A stretch of DNA of 6,421 nt. Source: an uncultured Oscillospiraceae bacterium (lineage in GTDB: Bacteria > Bacillota > Clostridia > Oscillospirales > Oscillospiraceae). The stretch spans positions 1 through 6,421 of the forward strand of contig CAAETL010000048.1 of the NCBI GenBank assembly GCA_900758955.1. The letters run 5' to 3'. Positions 1 to 5,955 of the stretch are shown piece by piece. Below the pieces are notes generated by a model. It searched no databases, was not told the origin of the DNA, and saw nothing but the letters and a program-made list of their open reading frames with translations. Position numbers and translations under genes: made by a program. How positions within the stretch are numbered: the first letter of the stretch is position 1; each line of letters begins with the position of its first letter.

Positions 1-441
1 CTTCAGGTCTGTAAACGAAACATCCGAAGGCTCAATCTCACCGGACGGGTTACCTTTTTTCAGGGGGACGCCTTAGGCAAGCCCGATCCGGCCTGGGGAC
101 GGTTTCATGTACTGACCTGCAACCCCCCGTACATCCCTTCCAAAGACATTGCCAATCTGGACGATTCCGTGAAGGAGTTTGAGCCCCATGTCGCCCTGGA
201 CGGCGGCATAGACGGCCTGGATTTCTACCGGGCGGTCTCGGAAAATTGGAAAAGCGTCCTACGTCCCGGCGGCGCCCTCCTCTTTGAGGTTGGCATTGAC
301 CAGGCCATCGACGTGGCCAAACTGCTGGCAAAAACCGGCTACGATCAAATTATGCTATATAAGGATTCGAGCGGCATTCTCCGCGTGGTCGAGGGCCGCG
401 TGCCTCAAGAACCGCTCAAAGAGGAGGAACTCAATGGCTGA
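1..441 (+). CDS. prmC: PrmC (HemK) peptide chain release factor N5-glutamine methyltransferase, C-terminal part (5' end outside window)
   Basis: PrmC transfers a methyl group from S-adenosylmethionine to the glutamine of the GGQ motif of release factors RF1 and RF2, in the cytoplasm. The frame is open from base 1, so the N-terminal helical domain and the SAM-binding glycine motif lie outside the window; 146 codons plus the stop remain. The diagnostic NPPY catalytic motif is at 121-132 (read as CNPPYIPS), where the Asn and Tyr hold the glutamine side chain. It is followed by the family-typical [13 protein letters not shown] stretch (about 193-231) and LFEVGIDQ near 280-303. The C-terminal strand ending in RVVEGR is also as in PrmC. 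The last codons overlap the start of recA by 8 nt, and the recA ribosome binding site lies inside this gene. In many Firmicutes prmC follows prfA, which would be expected just upstream but cannot be seen. The family assignment is secure. Confidence 0.95.
   Translation, partial: LQVCKRNIRRLNLTGRVTFFQGDALGKPDPAWGRFHVLTCNPPYIPSKDIANLDDSVKEFEPHVALDGGIDGLDFYRAVSENWKSVLRPGGALLFEVGIDQAIDVAKLLAKTGYDQIMLYKDSSGILRVVEGRVPQEPLKEEELNG
421..427 (+). promoter_or_regulatory. Ribosome binding site of recA, inside prmC
   Basis: GAGGAGG lies 6 nt before the ATG at 434-436. It fixes the recA start over longer in-frame openings that begin inside prmC. Because the site is translated as part of prmC, recA translation is probably coupled to it. 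Confidence 0.8.
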
Positions 442-1624
442 CAAGAAAAAAACCATCGCGCCGGCGCGCCCCGCCTCGGACCGGCAAAAGGCCCTGGCCA
501 CTGCCATGGAACAGATTGAGAAAACATATGGCAAGGGGTCTATCATGCGGTTGGGCGCCAACGCCAATGTGGTGGTGGAGGCCATTCCCACCGGCTCCCT
601 CTCCCTGGACCTGGCCTTAGGGATCGGCGGCGTGCCCCGGGGCCGGATCGTGGAAATCTACGGTCCGGAATCCTCCGGTAAAACGACGCTGGCTCTCCAT
701 ATCGCGGCTGAGGCCCAGAAGCGCGGCGGCGAGGTGGCCTTTATTGACGCCGAGCATGCGTTGGACCCCGCCTACGCCCGGGCTCTTGGGGTGGATATTG
801 ACAACATGCTCATCTCTCAGCCCGATACCGGCGAACAGGGCCTGGAAATCTGCGAGGCCCTGGTCCGTTCGGGCGCCCTGGACGTGATCGTGGTGGACTC
901 CGTGGCGGCGTTAACGCCCCGGGCGGAAATCGAAGGCGATATGGGCGACTCCCATGTGGGCCTGCTCGCCCGTCTCATGAGTCAGGCCCTGCGCAAGCTG
1001 GCCGGCTCCATTGCGAAAACAAACTGTGTGGTCATCTTTATCAATCAGCTCCGGGAAAAGGTGGGCGTGATGTACGGCAACCCCGAGGTGACCACCGGCG
1101 GACGGGCCTTGAAATTCTACTCCTCCGTTCGCATTGACGTACGGAAAATTGAGACCTTGAAAAAGGGGGCTGAAATGGTGGGCAGCCGCACCCGGGCCAA
1201 GGTCGTGAAAAATAAGGTGGCTCCTCCCTTCCGCGAGGCGGAGTTTGACGTGATGTACGGCGAGGGCATCTCCAAGGTGGGCGAAATTGTGGATATGGCG
1301 GTGAAACTTGACCTGGTTCAAAAAAGCGGTTCCTGGTTCTCCATGGGGGAAACCCGCCTGGGCCAAGGCCGGGACGCGGTCAAGGATTTCCTCAAGGACA
1401 ACCCGGAGATCTGCCAGGAGCTGGAGGAGGACATCCGTCAAAACGCCTTCCAGCTGATGACTTCCCAGTCCCAAGTGGCCGCCCGGGCCGCCGGTCGCGC
1501 GGTGGACCCTGTGTCGCCCGATGGGGCGGGCACTCCCCCTCTCCCCGCTAAGGACGTCGATTCTTCCCTGATCGCCAGAGAGGGCATCGACATCTCCGCT
1601 GAGGATTTTGACGATGTCGACTAA
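434..1624 (+). CDS. recA: RecA recombinase
   Basis: RecA forms ATP-dependent filaments on single-stranded DNA, drives strand exchange, and triggers LexA self-cleavage in the SOS response. The protein is 396 aa from ATG 434. Residues 77-85 are the Walker A loop (GPESSGKTT), and [10 protein letters not shown] (103-112) contains the catalytic Glu107, matching E. coli Glu96. Residues 151-160 form Walker B ([10 protein letters not shown]). The DNA-binding loops L1 (about 165-180) and L2 (about 204-223, NQLREKVG onwards) are intact. The C-terminus is acidic ([11 protein letters not shown]), as usual, but residues 350-385 add a Pro/Ala/Asp-rich linker that makes the protein longer than the 353 aa of E. 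coli. The gene overlaps prmC by 8 nt and recX by 11 nt. No GAAC-N4-GTTC-type LexA box is visible in the 433 nt upstream, so any SOS control would have to come from a promoter outside the window. An A7 run lies at codons 4-7. Confidence 0.98.
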   Translation: MADKKKTIAPARPASDRQKALATAMEQIEKTYGKGSIMRLGANANVVVEAIPTGSLSLDLALGIGGVPRGRIVEIYGPESSGKTTLALHIAAEAQKRGGEVAFIDAEHALDPAYARALGVDIDNMLISQPDTGEQGLEICEALVRSGALDVIVVDSVAALTPRAEIEGDMGDSHVGLLARLMSQALRKLAGSIAKTNCVVIFINQLREKVGVMYGNPEVTTGGRALKFYSSVRIDVRKIETLKKGAEMVGSRTRAKVVKNKVAPPFREAEFDVMYGEGISKVGEIVDMAVKLDLVQKSGSWFSMGETRLGQGRDAVKDFLKDNPEICQELEEDIRQNAFQLMTSQSQVAARAAGRAVDPVSPDGAGTPPLPAKDVDSSLIAREGIDISAEDFDDVD

Positions 1625-2309
1625 TTCGACGACCTCGTCCATGGAGTATGATGAGTCCTCGGAGACCGGCGGTACGTGGGCTCCCGCCCCGGCAGGCGGA
1701 CTTCGGGTGGAACAGCTGCTGCCTCCCGACCGACCGGGCAAGTCCTGGCTCTGCCGCCTGGAGGACGGGTCCCGGCTTCGAATCACCCAGGGGGAAGTAG
1801 CGGATTTCGCCCTCTATGCAGGGCGGGGGCTTTCCCCATCGGAAACGGAAGCGTTGCGCGCCGCCGCGGGACGGTCCCTGTTGCGGGAAAAGGCCATGAC
1901 GCTGCTCACCGGACGGCCCCATTCCGCCGGTGAGCTGGTGGACAAATTGAAGGCCCGAGGCGGGTCGGAGGAAGAGGCCTGGGAGGTCGCCCAATGGGCG
2001 GAAGACCTGGGCCTTCTCAATGACAAGGAATATGCCAAGTCCGTAGCCCGGCACTACAGCGCCAAGGGATACGGGATTTATAAGATCAAAAATGAGCTGT
2101 TCCGACGCAAAGTTCCCCGGGCCTGTTGGGAGGATGCGCTGAATGAAATGGCTCCCCCCGACGAGGCGGTAGACCGCTATTTGGACAAACACCTGCACAG
2201 CGACGACCCCAAGGAAGTGAAACGGGCGTCGGACGCCCTGGCGCGCCGGGGGTTCTCCTGGGGGGAAATCTCCCGGGGACTTTCCCGCCGCCGTCTATTG
2301 GAAGAGTAG
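1614..2309 (+). CDS. recX: RecX regulatory protein
   Basis: RecX binds RecA filaments and modulates (usually limits) their activity; it is commonly encoded directly after recA, as here. From ATG 1614 the protein is 231 aa. Residues 1-29 are a Ser/Thr/Glu-rich, probably disordered head. Residues 30-70 resemble the extra N-terminal domain seen in long Firmicute RecX proteins. The helical RecX repeats start near residue 88: the pattern [19 protein letters not shown] followed by [17 protein letters not shown] is typical. A last repeat covers about 184-230 ([15 protein letters not shown]). The start was chosen because GAGGA at 1601-1605 lies 8 nt upstream of ATG 1614. A TTG at 1608 is only 2 nt from that site, and ATG 1641 has no site. 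The gene overlaps the recA end by 11 nt, and its stop codon lies within the rimO ribosome binding site. The family assignment is strong; the exact start is less certain. Confidence 0.92.
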   Translation: MSTNSTTSSMEYDESSETGGTWAPAPAGGLRVEQLLPPDRPGKSWLCRLEDGSRLRITQGEVADFALYAGRGLSPSETEALRAAAGRSLLREKAMTLLTGRPHSAGELVDKLKARGGSEEEAWEVAQWAEDLGLLNDKEYAKSVARHYSAKGYGIYKIKNELFRRKVPRACWEDALNEMAPPDEAVDRYLDKHLHSDDPKEVKRASDALARRGFSWGEISRGLSRRRLLEE

Positions 2310-2313
2310 GAGG
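2308..2313 (+). promoter_or_regulatory. Ribosome binding site of rimO, overlapping the recX stop codon
   Basis: AGGAGG is placed 8 nt before a TTG start at 2322. The recX stop codon TAG (2307-2309) shares its last two bases with this site, so ribosomes ending on recX finish directly on the rimO initiation region. The strength of the site is what makes the TTG start believable. Confidence 0.8.
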
Positions 2314-2321
2314 AGACCGTT

Positions 2322-3656
2322 TTGAAGGTTGGATTTATATCCCTGGGCTGCGCCAAAAACCAAGTCAACTGCGAACAGATGCTCTGGCAGGTCTATGAGG
2401 CCGGTCATGAGGTGGCCCTGGGCGCCGAGGGGTGCGACGTGGCCGTGGTAAACACCTGCGGCTTTCTCCAGGAGGCCAAGGAAGAAGCCCTGGCGGAGAT
2501 TGAAAAGCTGGCGGCGCTAAAGCGCCGCGGGGAATTGGGTAAAATTATTGTGGCCGGGTGTATGCCCCAGCGCTTTCAGAAGGAGCTGGAGGTCCTATGC
2601 CCCGAGGCCGACGGTTTTGTAGGCTGCGGCAGTTATGGCGAGATCGCCCAAGTCATCGCCGCGGTGGAACAGGGCGAGCGTCCCTCCCTCTTCGGCGATA
2701 TTCACGGGCCGCTGCCCGAAACGGACCGGGTGGTCTGCACCTCAGACTTTTGGGCTTGGCTGCGCATCGCGGAGGGCTGTGACAACCGCTGCGCCTATTG
2801 CGTCATTCCCTCCATCCGGGGAAAGTTCCGCAGCCGTCCCCAGGAGGCCATACTTCAGGAGGCCCAGTCCCTGGCCGATGCCGGGATGAAAGAGCTGATT
2901 GTGGTGGCCCAGGACATCACCCGCTATGGATTGGACCTGTACGGCCGCCGGACCTTGGCCGATCTGCTCCCTAAGCTCTGCGCCATTGAGGGAATCCAGT
3001 GGGTCCGTCTTCACTATCTCTACCCTGACGAGATTGACGACGCCCTGATCGACGTGATCGCCCGGGAGGACAAAATTGTCAAATACTTGGATATCCCCAT
3101 CCAGCATATTAGCACGCCCCTGCTAAAAGCCATGAACCGCCGGGGGACGGGGGACGAAATCCGCGTCCTGTTCCAAACACTGCGGGCGCGAATTCCGGGC
3201 CTGGTTCTGCGCACCAGTTTGATCTGCGGTTTCCCAGGGGAGACCGACCAGGACTTCGAGGAGCTGTGCGAGTTCCTTCTGGACTATAAGCTGGAGCGGG
3301 CTGGCATCTTCCCCTACTCCCCCGAGCCGGGCAGCGTGGCCGCCCGTATGGAAAATCAGGTGGATGAGGATGTGAAGCGCCGTCGGCTGGAGCTTCTCAC
3401 CCAGGTACAGATGCAGGTCGTGGACGAGACCAGCGAGGCGCGGGTGGGGCAAGTCCTCACCGTACTCTGCGAGGGTTATGACGATGACGCCGAGCTGTGG
3501 TTTGGCCGGAGCTACGCCGAGTCTCCCGGCATAGACGGACTTGTCTGGTTCGAGGGAGAAGAGGGGGGCGTGGCCCCAGGTAATTTCTACGCGGTTCGGG
3601 TCACCAGCGTCTATGACGGCGAATTGGTCGGCGTACGGGAGGACGAGGAAGCATGA
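2322..3656 (+). CDS. rimO: RimO, ribosomal protein S12 methylthiotransferase (radical SAM)
   Basis: RimO inserts a methylthio group on the beta-carbon of a conserved aspartate of ribosomal protein S12, using two 4Fe-4S clusters and S-adenosylmethionine. The 444-aa length is normal. The N-terminal UPF0004 domain has its cluster cysteines at Cys10 (SLGCAKNQ), Cys46 (NTCGF) and Cys80 (AGCMPQR). The radical SAM CxxxCxxC motif is Cys153, Cys157 and Cys160 in EGCDNRCAYC, followed by the RimO-like VIPSIRGKFRSR. Further family marks are HYLYPDEI (231-238), DIPIQHIS (257-264) and GFPGETD (303-309). The C-terminal TRAM region (about 372-440) contains GRSYAESPGIDG, which favours RimO over the tRNA enzymes MiaB and MtaB. 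The start is TTG, read as Met, supported by the ribosome binding site at 2308-2313. The gene lies 12 nt after recX and overlaps pgsA by 4 nt; rimO followed by pgsA is a common Firmicute pairing. Confidence 0.96.
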   Translation: MKVGFISLGCAKNQVNCEQMLWQVYEAGHEVALGAEGCDVAVVNTCGFLQEAKEEALAEIEKLAALKRRGELGKIIVAGCMPQRFQKELEVLCPEADGFVGCGSYGEIAQVIAAVEQGERPSLFGDIHGPLPETDRVVCTSDFWAWLRIAEGCDNRCAYCVIPSIRGKFRSRPQEAILQEAQSLADAGMKELIVVAQDITRYGLDLYGRRTLADLLPKLCAIEGIQWVRLHYLYPDEIDDALIDVIAREDKIVKYLDIPIQHISTPLLKAMNRRGTGDEIRVLFQTLRARIPGLVLRTSLICGFPGETDQDFEELCEFLLDYKLERAGIFPYSPEPGSVAARMENQVDEDVKRRRLELLTQVQMQVVDETSEARVGQVLTVLCEGYDDDAELWFGRSYAESPGIDGLVWFEGEEGGVAPGNFYAVRVTSVYDGELVGVREDEEA

Positions 3657-4180
3657 ATACCGCCAACAAGCTCACCATGGCCAGGGTGGTCATGATTCCC
3701 TTGTTTATGGTCCTGTTGTACTGGGACTTCCCCGGCCACTTTTACGCGGCCCTTTTCGTGTTTATCCTGGCCAGCGTCACTGATTTTATTGACGGCTATG
3801 TGGCGCGGCATTACAACCAGATCACTGACTTTGGCAAGTTTATGGACCCACTGGCGGATAAACTTCTGGTCACCGCCGCCATGGTGTGGTTTGTCCAGAC
3901 CGGGCAGATGCCCGCCTGGGCGCTGATGATTGTCATTGCCCGAGAATTTGCCGTATCGGGTCTGCGGCTGATTGCCGTGGAGGGGGGCCGAGTGATTGCC
4001 GCCGGCTGGTCGGGCAAGGTGAAGACTGCCTCTACCATGGTCTGCATCTGTCTGATGCTCCTCCCCATTCCCCTTTTGCTGAATACCCTGTGTATGTGGA
4101 TCATTGTGGTTACCACCCTGTATTCCGGCATTGAGTATTTTATTGTAAATCGGGACGTTTGGAAGGGCAGTAAGCTCTAA
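3653..4180 (+). CDS. pgsA: PgsA, CDP-diacylglycerol--glycerol-3-phosphate 3-phosphatidyltransferase
   Basis: This membrane enzyme joins CDP-diacylglycerol and glycerol-3-phosphate to make phosphatidylglycerol phosphate, the committed step to phosphatidylglycerol and cardiolipin. The 175-aa protein carries the full CDP-alcohol phosphatidyltransferase motif D-x2-D-G-x2-A-R-x8-G-x3-D-x3-D: Asp44, Asp47, Gly48, Ala51, Arg52, Gly61, Asp65 and Asp69. About six hydrophobic segments are visible (roughly 10-24, 28-43, 70-84, 88-105, 125-145 and 146-165), as usual for the family. The start ATG overlaps the rimO stop as ATGA. Possible ribosome binding sites are GGGAGG at 3637-3642 and GAGG at 3645-3648. 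The KLTMARVVMIPLFM opening and the rimO linkage favour PgsA over phosphatidylserine or cardiolipin synthases of the same fold. It is the last gene of the operon, with a terminator 19 nt downstream. Confidence 0.94.
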   Translation: MNTANKLTMARVVMIPLFMVLLYWDFPGHFYAALFVFILASVTDFIDGYVARHYNQITDFGKFMDPLADKLLVTAAMVWFVQTGQMPAWALMIVIAREFAVSGLRLIAVEGGRVIAAGWSGKVKTASTMVCICLMLLPIPLLLNTLCMWIIVVTTLYSGIEYFIVNRDVWKGSKL

Positions 4181-4199
4181 CCGATCCCATCAAAATACT

Positions 4200-4250
4200 A
4201 ACCCGCGCGATCACCCCGCCTACCGGCGAGTTAGATCGCGCGGGTTTTTT
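4200..4250 (+). terminator. Intrinsic terminator of the prmC-recA-recX-rimO-pgsA operon
   Basis: A perfect 13-bp GC-rich stem pairs 4200-4212 (AACCCGCGCGATC) with 4234-4246. It is capped by a smaller CGCC/GGCG hairpin (4217-4220 with 4225-4228) and followed by six T residues (4245-4250). It separates the housekeeping operon from the MerR unit. Confidence 0.92.
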
Positions 4251-4260
4251 CAAAAAGGGG

Positions 4261-4291
4261 TTGACTCTCCCATGGTGGTATACTTTAGGAT
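4261..4291 (+). promoter_or_regulatory. Promoter and probable MerR-family operator of the regulator gene
   Basis: A -35 box TTGACT (4261-4266) and a -10 box TAGGAT (4286-4291) are separated by 19 bp, the over-long spacer that MerR-family activators remodel. An imperfect dyad centred on 4274 (4264-4284; 6 of 10 base pairs symmetric) lies between them. The TTGACTCTCCC opening resembles the BmrR/Mta-type operators I recall from Bacillus. An alternative reading is an extended -10 promoter, TGGTATACT at 4276-4284, lying inside the same dyad; in that case the bound regulator would repress. The regulator gene starts 42 nt after the -10 box, which suggests autoregulation. Confidence 0.65.
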
Positions 4292-4333
4292 AGAGATGAG
4301 CTCAAAATAACACATGTGTGAGGGATACCAATC

Positions 4334-5161
4334 ATGTTAAAAATCGGTGATTTTTCCAAGTTGTCCAGAATCAGCATTCGCATGCTCCGGTATTACGACG
4401 AGGCGGGTTTACTCCGTCCGGAATCAGTGGATTCTTTTACCGGTTACCGGCAGTACAGCGTGGCGCAGTTGGTCCAGGCCGGGCGGATTCAAGCCTTAAA
4501 GCAGATGGGTTTCGGCACCCAGCGGATCGGAGAAATTTTGGCCCGCTATACCCATCCGGACGAACTGAAGGCCTTTCTTCTTCAGCAACGGAAATCCATT
4601 TTAGCCGAACAGAATTCCCTGCAGGAGCGGCTGCGGGCCCTGGACAGCACCTTGGAACGACTACGAAAGGATGGTAACATCATGGGATATGACGTGACTT
4701 TAAAGACCCTGCCTGAGCGATATGTGGCCAGCGTGCGAATGACTCTCCCCGCCTACCCCTCGGAGGGAGAACTGTGGCAGGTGATGGGGCAAGAGACCGG
4801 TCCCCTGGGCATGCAGGACGCCAATCCCCCCTACGTGCTGGTTATTTACCACGACGGGGAATATCGGGAACACACCGTGGACCTGGAGGCGCAAAAGGCG
4901 GTGGTGGGCCACTATTCAGATACCGAGCATGTGACCTTTAAACTCGCCCCTGCGGTACAGTACGCTGGAGCGGTCTTTAAGGGTGGGTATGATAAAATTG
5001 GTCAGGTCAATCAGGCGGTGGCACAATGGATCAACGACAATGGGTATGAGATGGACGGCCTCTCCTTTAATCTCTACTACGTCTCCCCCAAGGAGACAGA
5101 GAATCCGGATGAGTTTGTGACCGAAGTCTGTTATCCGGTGCGGAAACGGAAGGAAAACTAA
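4334..5161 (+). CDS. MerR-family transcriptional regulator with GyrI-like effector-binding domain (BmrR/BltR type)
   Basis: This is a cytoplasmic DNA-binding regulator that probably senses a small, possibly cationic or lipophilic, ligand. Residues 1-71 form the MerR winged helix-turn-helix: MLKIGDFSKLSRISIRMLRYYDEAGLL is the classic recognition region, and TGYRQYS (36-42) is the wing. Residues 75-115 form the long dimerisation coiled coil. Residues 118-269 are a GyrI-like (AraC effector-binding) domain opening with YDVTLKTLPERYVASVR and closing with FVTEVCYPV. Glu264 there sits where these domains usually have the glutamate that contacts cationic ligands in BmrR; this placement is by motif, not alignment. 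The length of 275 aa matches BmrR-type proteins. ATG 4334 follows AGGG at 4321-4324 with 9-nt spacing. No transporter gene is adjacent, so the target is unknown beyond probable autoregulation. The next gene on the same strand begins 202 nt downstream without a clear terminator between. Confidence 0.9.
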   Translation: MLKIGDFSKLSRISIRMLRYYDEAGLLRPESVDSFTGYRQYSVAQLVQAGRIQALKQMGFGTQRIGEILARYTHPDELKAFLLQQRKSILAEQNSLQERLRALDSTLERLRKDGNIMGYDVTLKTLPERYVASVRMTLPAYPSEGELWQVMGQETGPLGMQDANPPYVLVIYHDGEYREHTVDLEAQKAVVGHYSDTEHVTFKLAPAVQYAGAVFKGGYDKIGQVNQAVAQWINDNGYEMDGLSFNLYYVSPKETENPDEFVTEVCYPVRKRKEN

Positions 5162-5363
5162 GCCTATTTCATTTCGGCGTAGTGAATGAAGCAAACAGTA
5201 ACACAGCGTCTGTGTGGGGCGAGGACTTGCCAAAAACTTGTCAAAGAAACTCTATTTTTGTCTAGCGGTGATGGGGCTTGTCAAACGACGGATATTCTGC
5301 TAACATGGATAAGTGCAGCGGGGGGCTCCCCGCAAACAAGAGAAAAGAATTGGAGGAGATCCT
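5162..5363 (+). other. Intergenic region with repeated CTTGYCAAA elements
   Basis: This 202-nt gap between the regulator and the zinc-ribbon membrane protein gene shows no believable gene. It holds a short hairpin (ACACAG 5201-5206 with CTGTGT 5210-5215) lacking a T tract, so I do not call it a terminator. It also holds three near-identical 9-mers: CTTGCCAAA at 5226-5234, and CTTGTCAAA at 5237-5245 and 5277-5285. Their start-to-start distances are 11 and 40 nt, near whole helical turns. The last copy contains the -35 box of the predicted promoter. Confidence 0.5.
5278..5306 (+). promoter_or_regulatory. Sigma-A-like promoter for the zinc-ribbon membrane protein gene
   Basis: TTGTCA (5278-5283, 5 of 6 consensus bases) and TAACAT (5301-5306, 4 of 6) are spaced by 17 bp, and the gene starts 57 nt later. 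The -35 box sits in the third CTTGTCAAA repeat. This is a prediction from sequence only. Confidence 0.5.
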
Positions 5364-5909
5364 ATGCCCGTCAACGTTGCCTGCGCTTTGGGCGCCATTT
5401 TGGCAATTGCCGCCACCATCGTCCTGTTCATCTTGGTCTTACCCAAGTCCAAAGATGGAAAGCTGCCCAATAAGTTTCTGCAGTTTCTCCATGACGCCCT
5501 GAACTTTAAGATTCTGTTCTTGGAGAGCATTCTGAAGGCCATTTACGTCTTGCTCACCTGTCTGTGTATCTTTATTGGTTTCTTCCTCCTCTTCAGCCGG
5601 GTTGGCTACAGCTATGGATATGGTTATGGCTACTATACCAGCACCTTCCTATATGGCCTGGTTATGCTGATTCTGGGGCCCATCCTGCTGCGGATCAGTT
5701 ATGAACTGCTGATGCTGGCGATCATACTGGTGAAGAATGTGATTGAGATCAACCGTAAGCTCAAGTCCTCCTCCGACGGCAGTTCCCAGGATGAGGAGGC
5801 GCCCCCCAAGCCTGAACCCGTCTACCTGTACTGCACCCAGTGCGGCACCCGGTACGACGTGACCCAACAGAGCACCTGTCCCAATTGCGGGAAAAACAAT
5901 ACCCCATAA
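5364..5909 (+). CDS. Uncharacterised membrane protein with C-terminal zinc ribbon
   Basis: The function is not recognised. From ATG 5364 the protein is 181 aa; GGAGGAG at 5352-5358 with 5-nt spacing supports this start over an in-frame GTG at 5313. Residues 6-25 are a hydrophobic segment, 57-78 a second, and 94-125 a long third. Between the second and third lies a Tyr/Gly-rich loop (residues 81-91, GYSYGYGYGYY). Residues 133-151 are a polar Ser/Asp/Glu/Pro linker. Residues 157-175 carry Cys157-x2-Cys160-x11-Cys172-x2-Cys175, a four-cysteine zinc ribbon that should face the cytoplasm. The middle part (FKILFLESILKAIY to the LGPILLRISYELLMLAIILV region) reminds me of DUF4282 membrane proteins, but this is from memory and unverified. 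The gene has its own predicted promoter, ends at a strong bidirectional terminator, and could also be reached by read-through from the MerR gene. No catalytic motif is apparent. Confidence 0.8.
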   Translation: MPVNVACALGAILAIAATIVLFILVLPKSKDGKLPNKFLQFLHDALNFKILFLESILKAIYVLLTCLCIFIGFFLLFSRVGYSYGYGYGYYTSTFLYGLVMLILGPILLRISYELLMLAIILVKNVIEINRKLKSSSDGSSQDEEAPPKPEPVYLYCTQCGTRYDVTQQSTCPNCGKNNTP

Positions 5910-5912
5910 GTG

Positions 5913-5949
5913 AAAAAGCTGGCGGCGCAAATGCGCCGCCAGCTTTTTT
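5913..5949. terminator. Bidirectional intrinsic terminator between convergent genes
   Basis: A perfect 17-bp inverted repeat pairs 5913-5929 with 5932-5948. The outermost five pairs are A:T, so each strand has its own T run after a GC-rich stem (T at 5944-5949 on +, and 5913-5917 read on -). In the folded RNA the A:U pair next to the 2-nt loop would open, leaving 16 bp and a 4-nt loop. It begins 4 nt after the + strand stop codon and ends 7 nt from the - strand stop codon, so it serves both genes. Confidence 0.93.
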
Positions 5950-5955
5950 AGCGTT

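Noticed and set aside
446..452. A7 run near the recA start as a slippage or phase-variation site
   Set aside because: It encodes ordinary Lys codons in a solvent-exposed N-terminus; no alternative frame product or paired structure supports programmed slippage.
1608..1610. TTG as the recX start
   Set aside because: The GAGGA at 1601-1605 ends only 2 nt before it; ATG 1614 has proper spacing to the same site.
911..1786. Long open frame on the - strand opposite recA
   Set aside because: It is the antisense shadow of a GC-rich conserved gene; it has no ribosome binding site and its protein resembles no family.
5201..5215. Short hairpin after the MerR gene as a terminator
   Set aside because: The stem is only 6 bp with a 3-nt loop, and it is followed by GGGGC rather than a T tract.
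5313..5363. GTG at 5313 as the start of the zinc-ribbon protein
   Set aside because: No ribosome binding site precedes it, the extra 17 residues are polar and unlikely before the first membrane segment, and ATG 5364 has a strong GGAGGAG site.
5186..5473. Possible 95-aa gene on the + strand starting in the intergenic gap
   Set aside because: It has no ribosome binding site, and most of it overlaps the well-supported zinc-ribbon gene in another frame with low-complexity Arg-rich translation.
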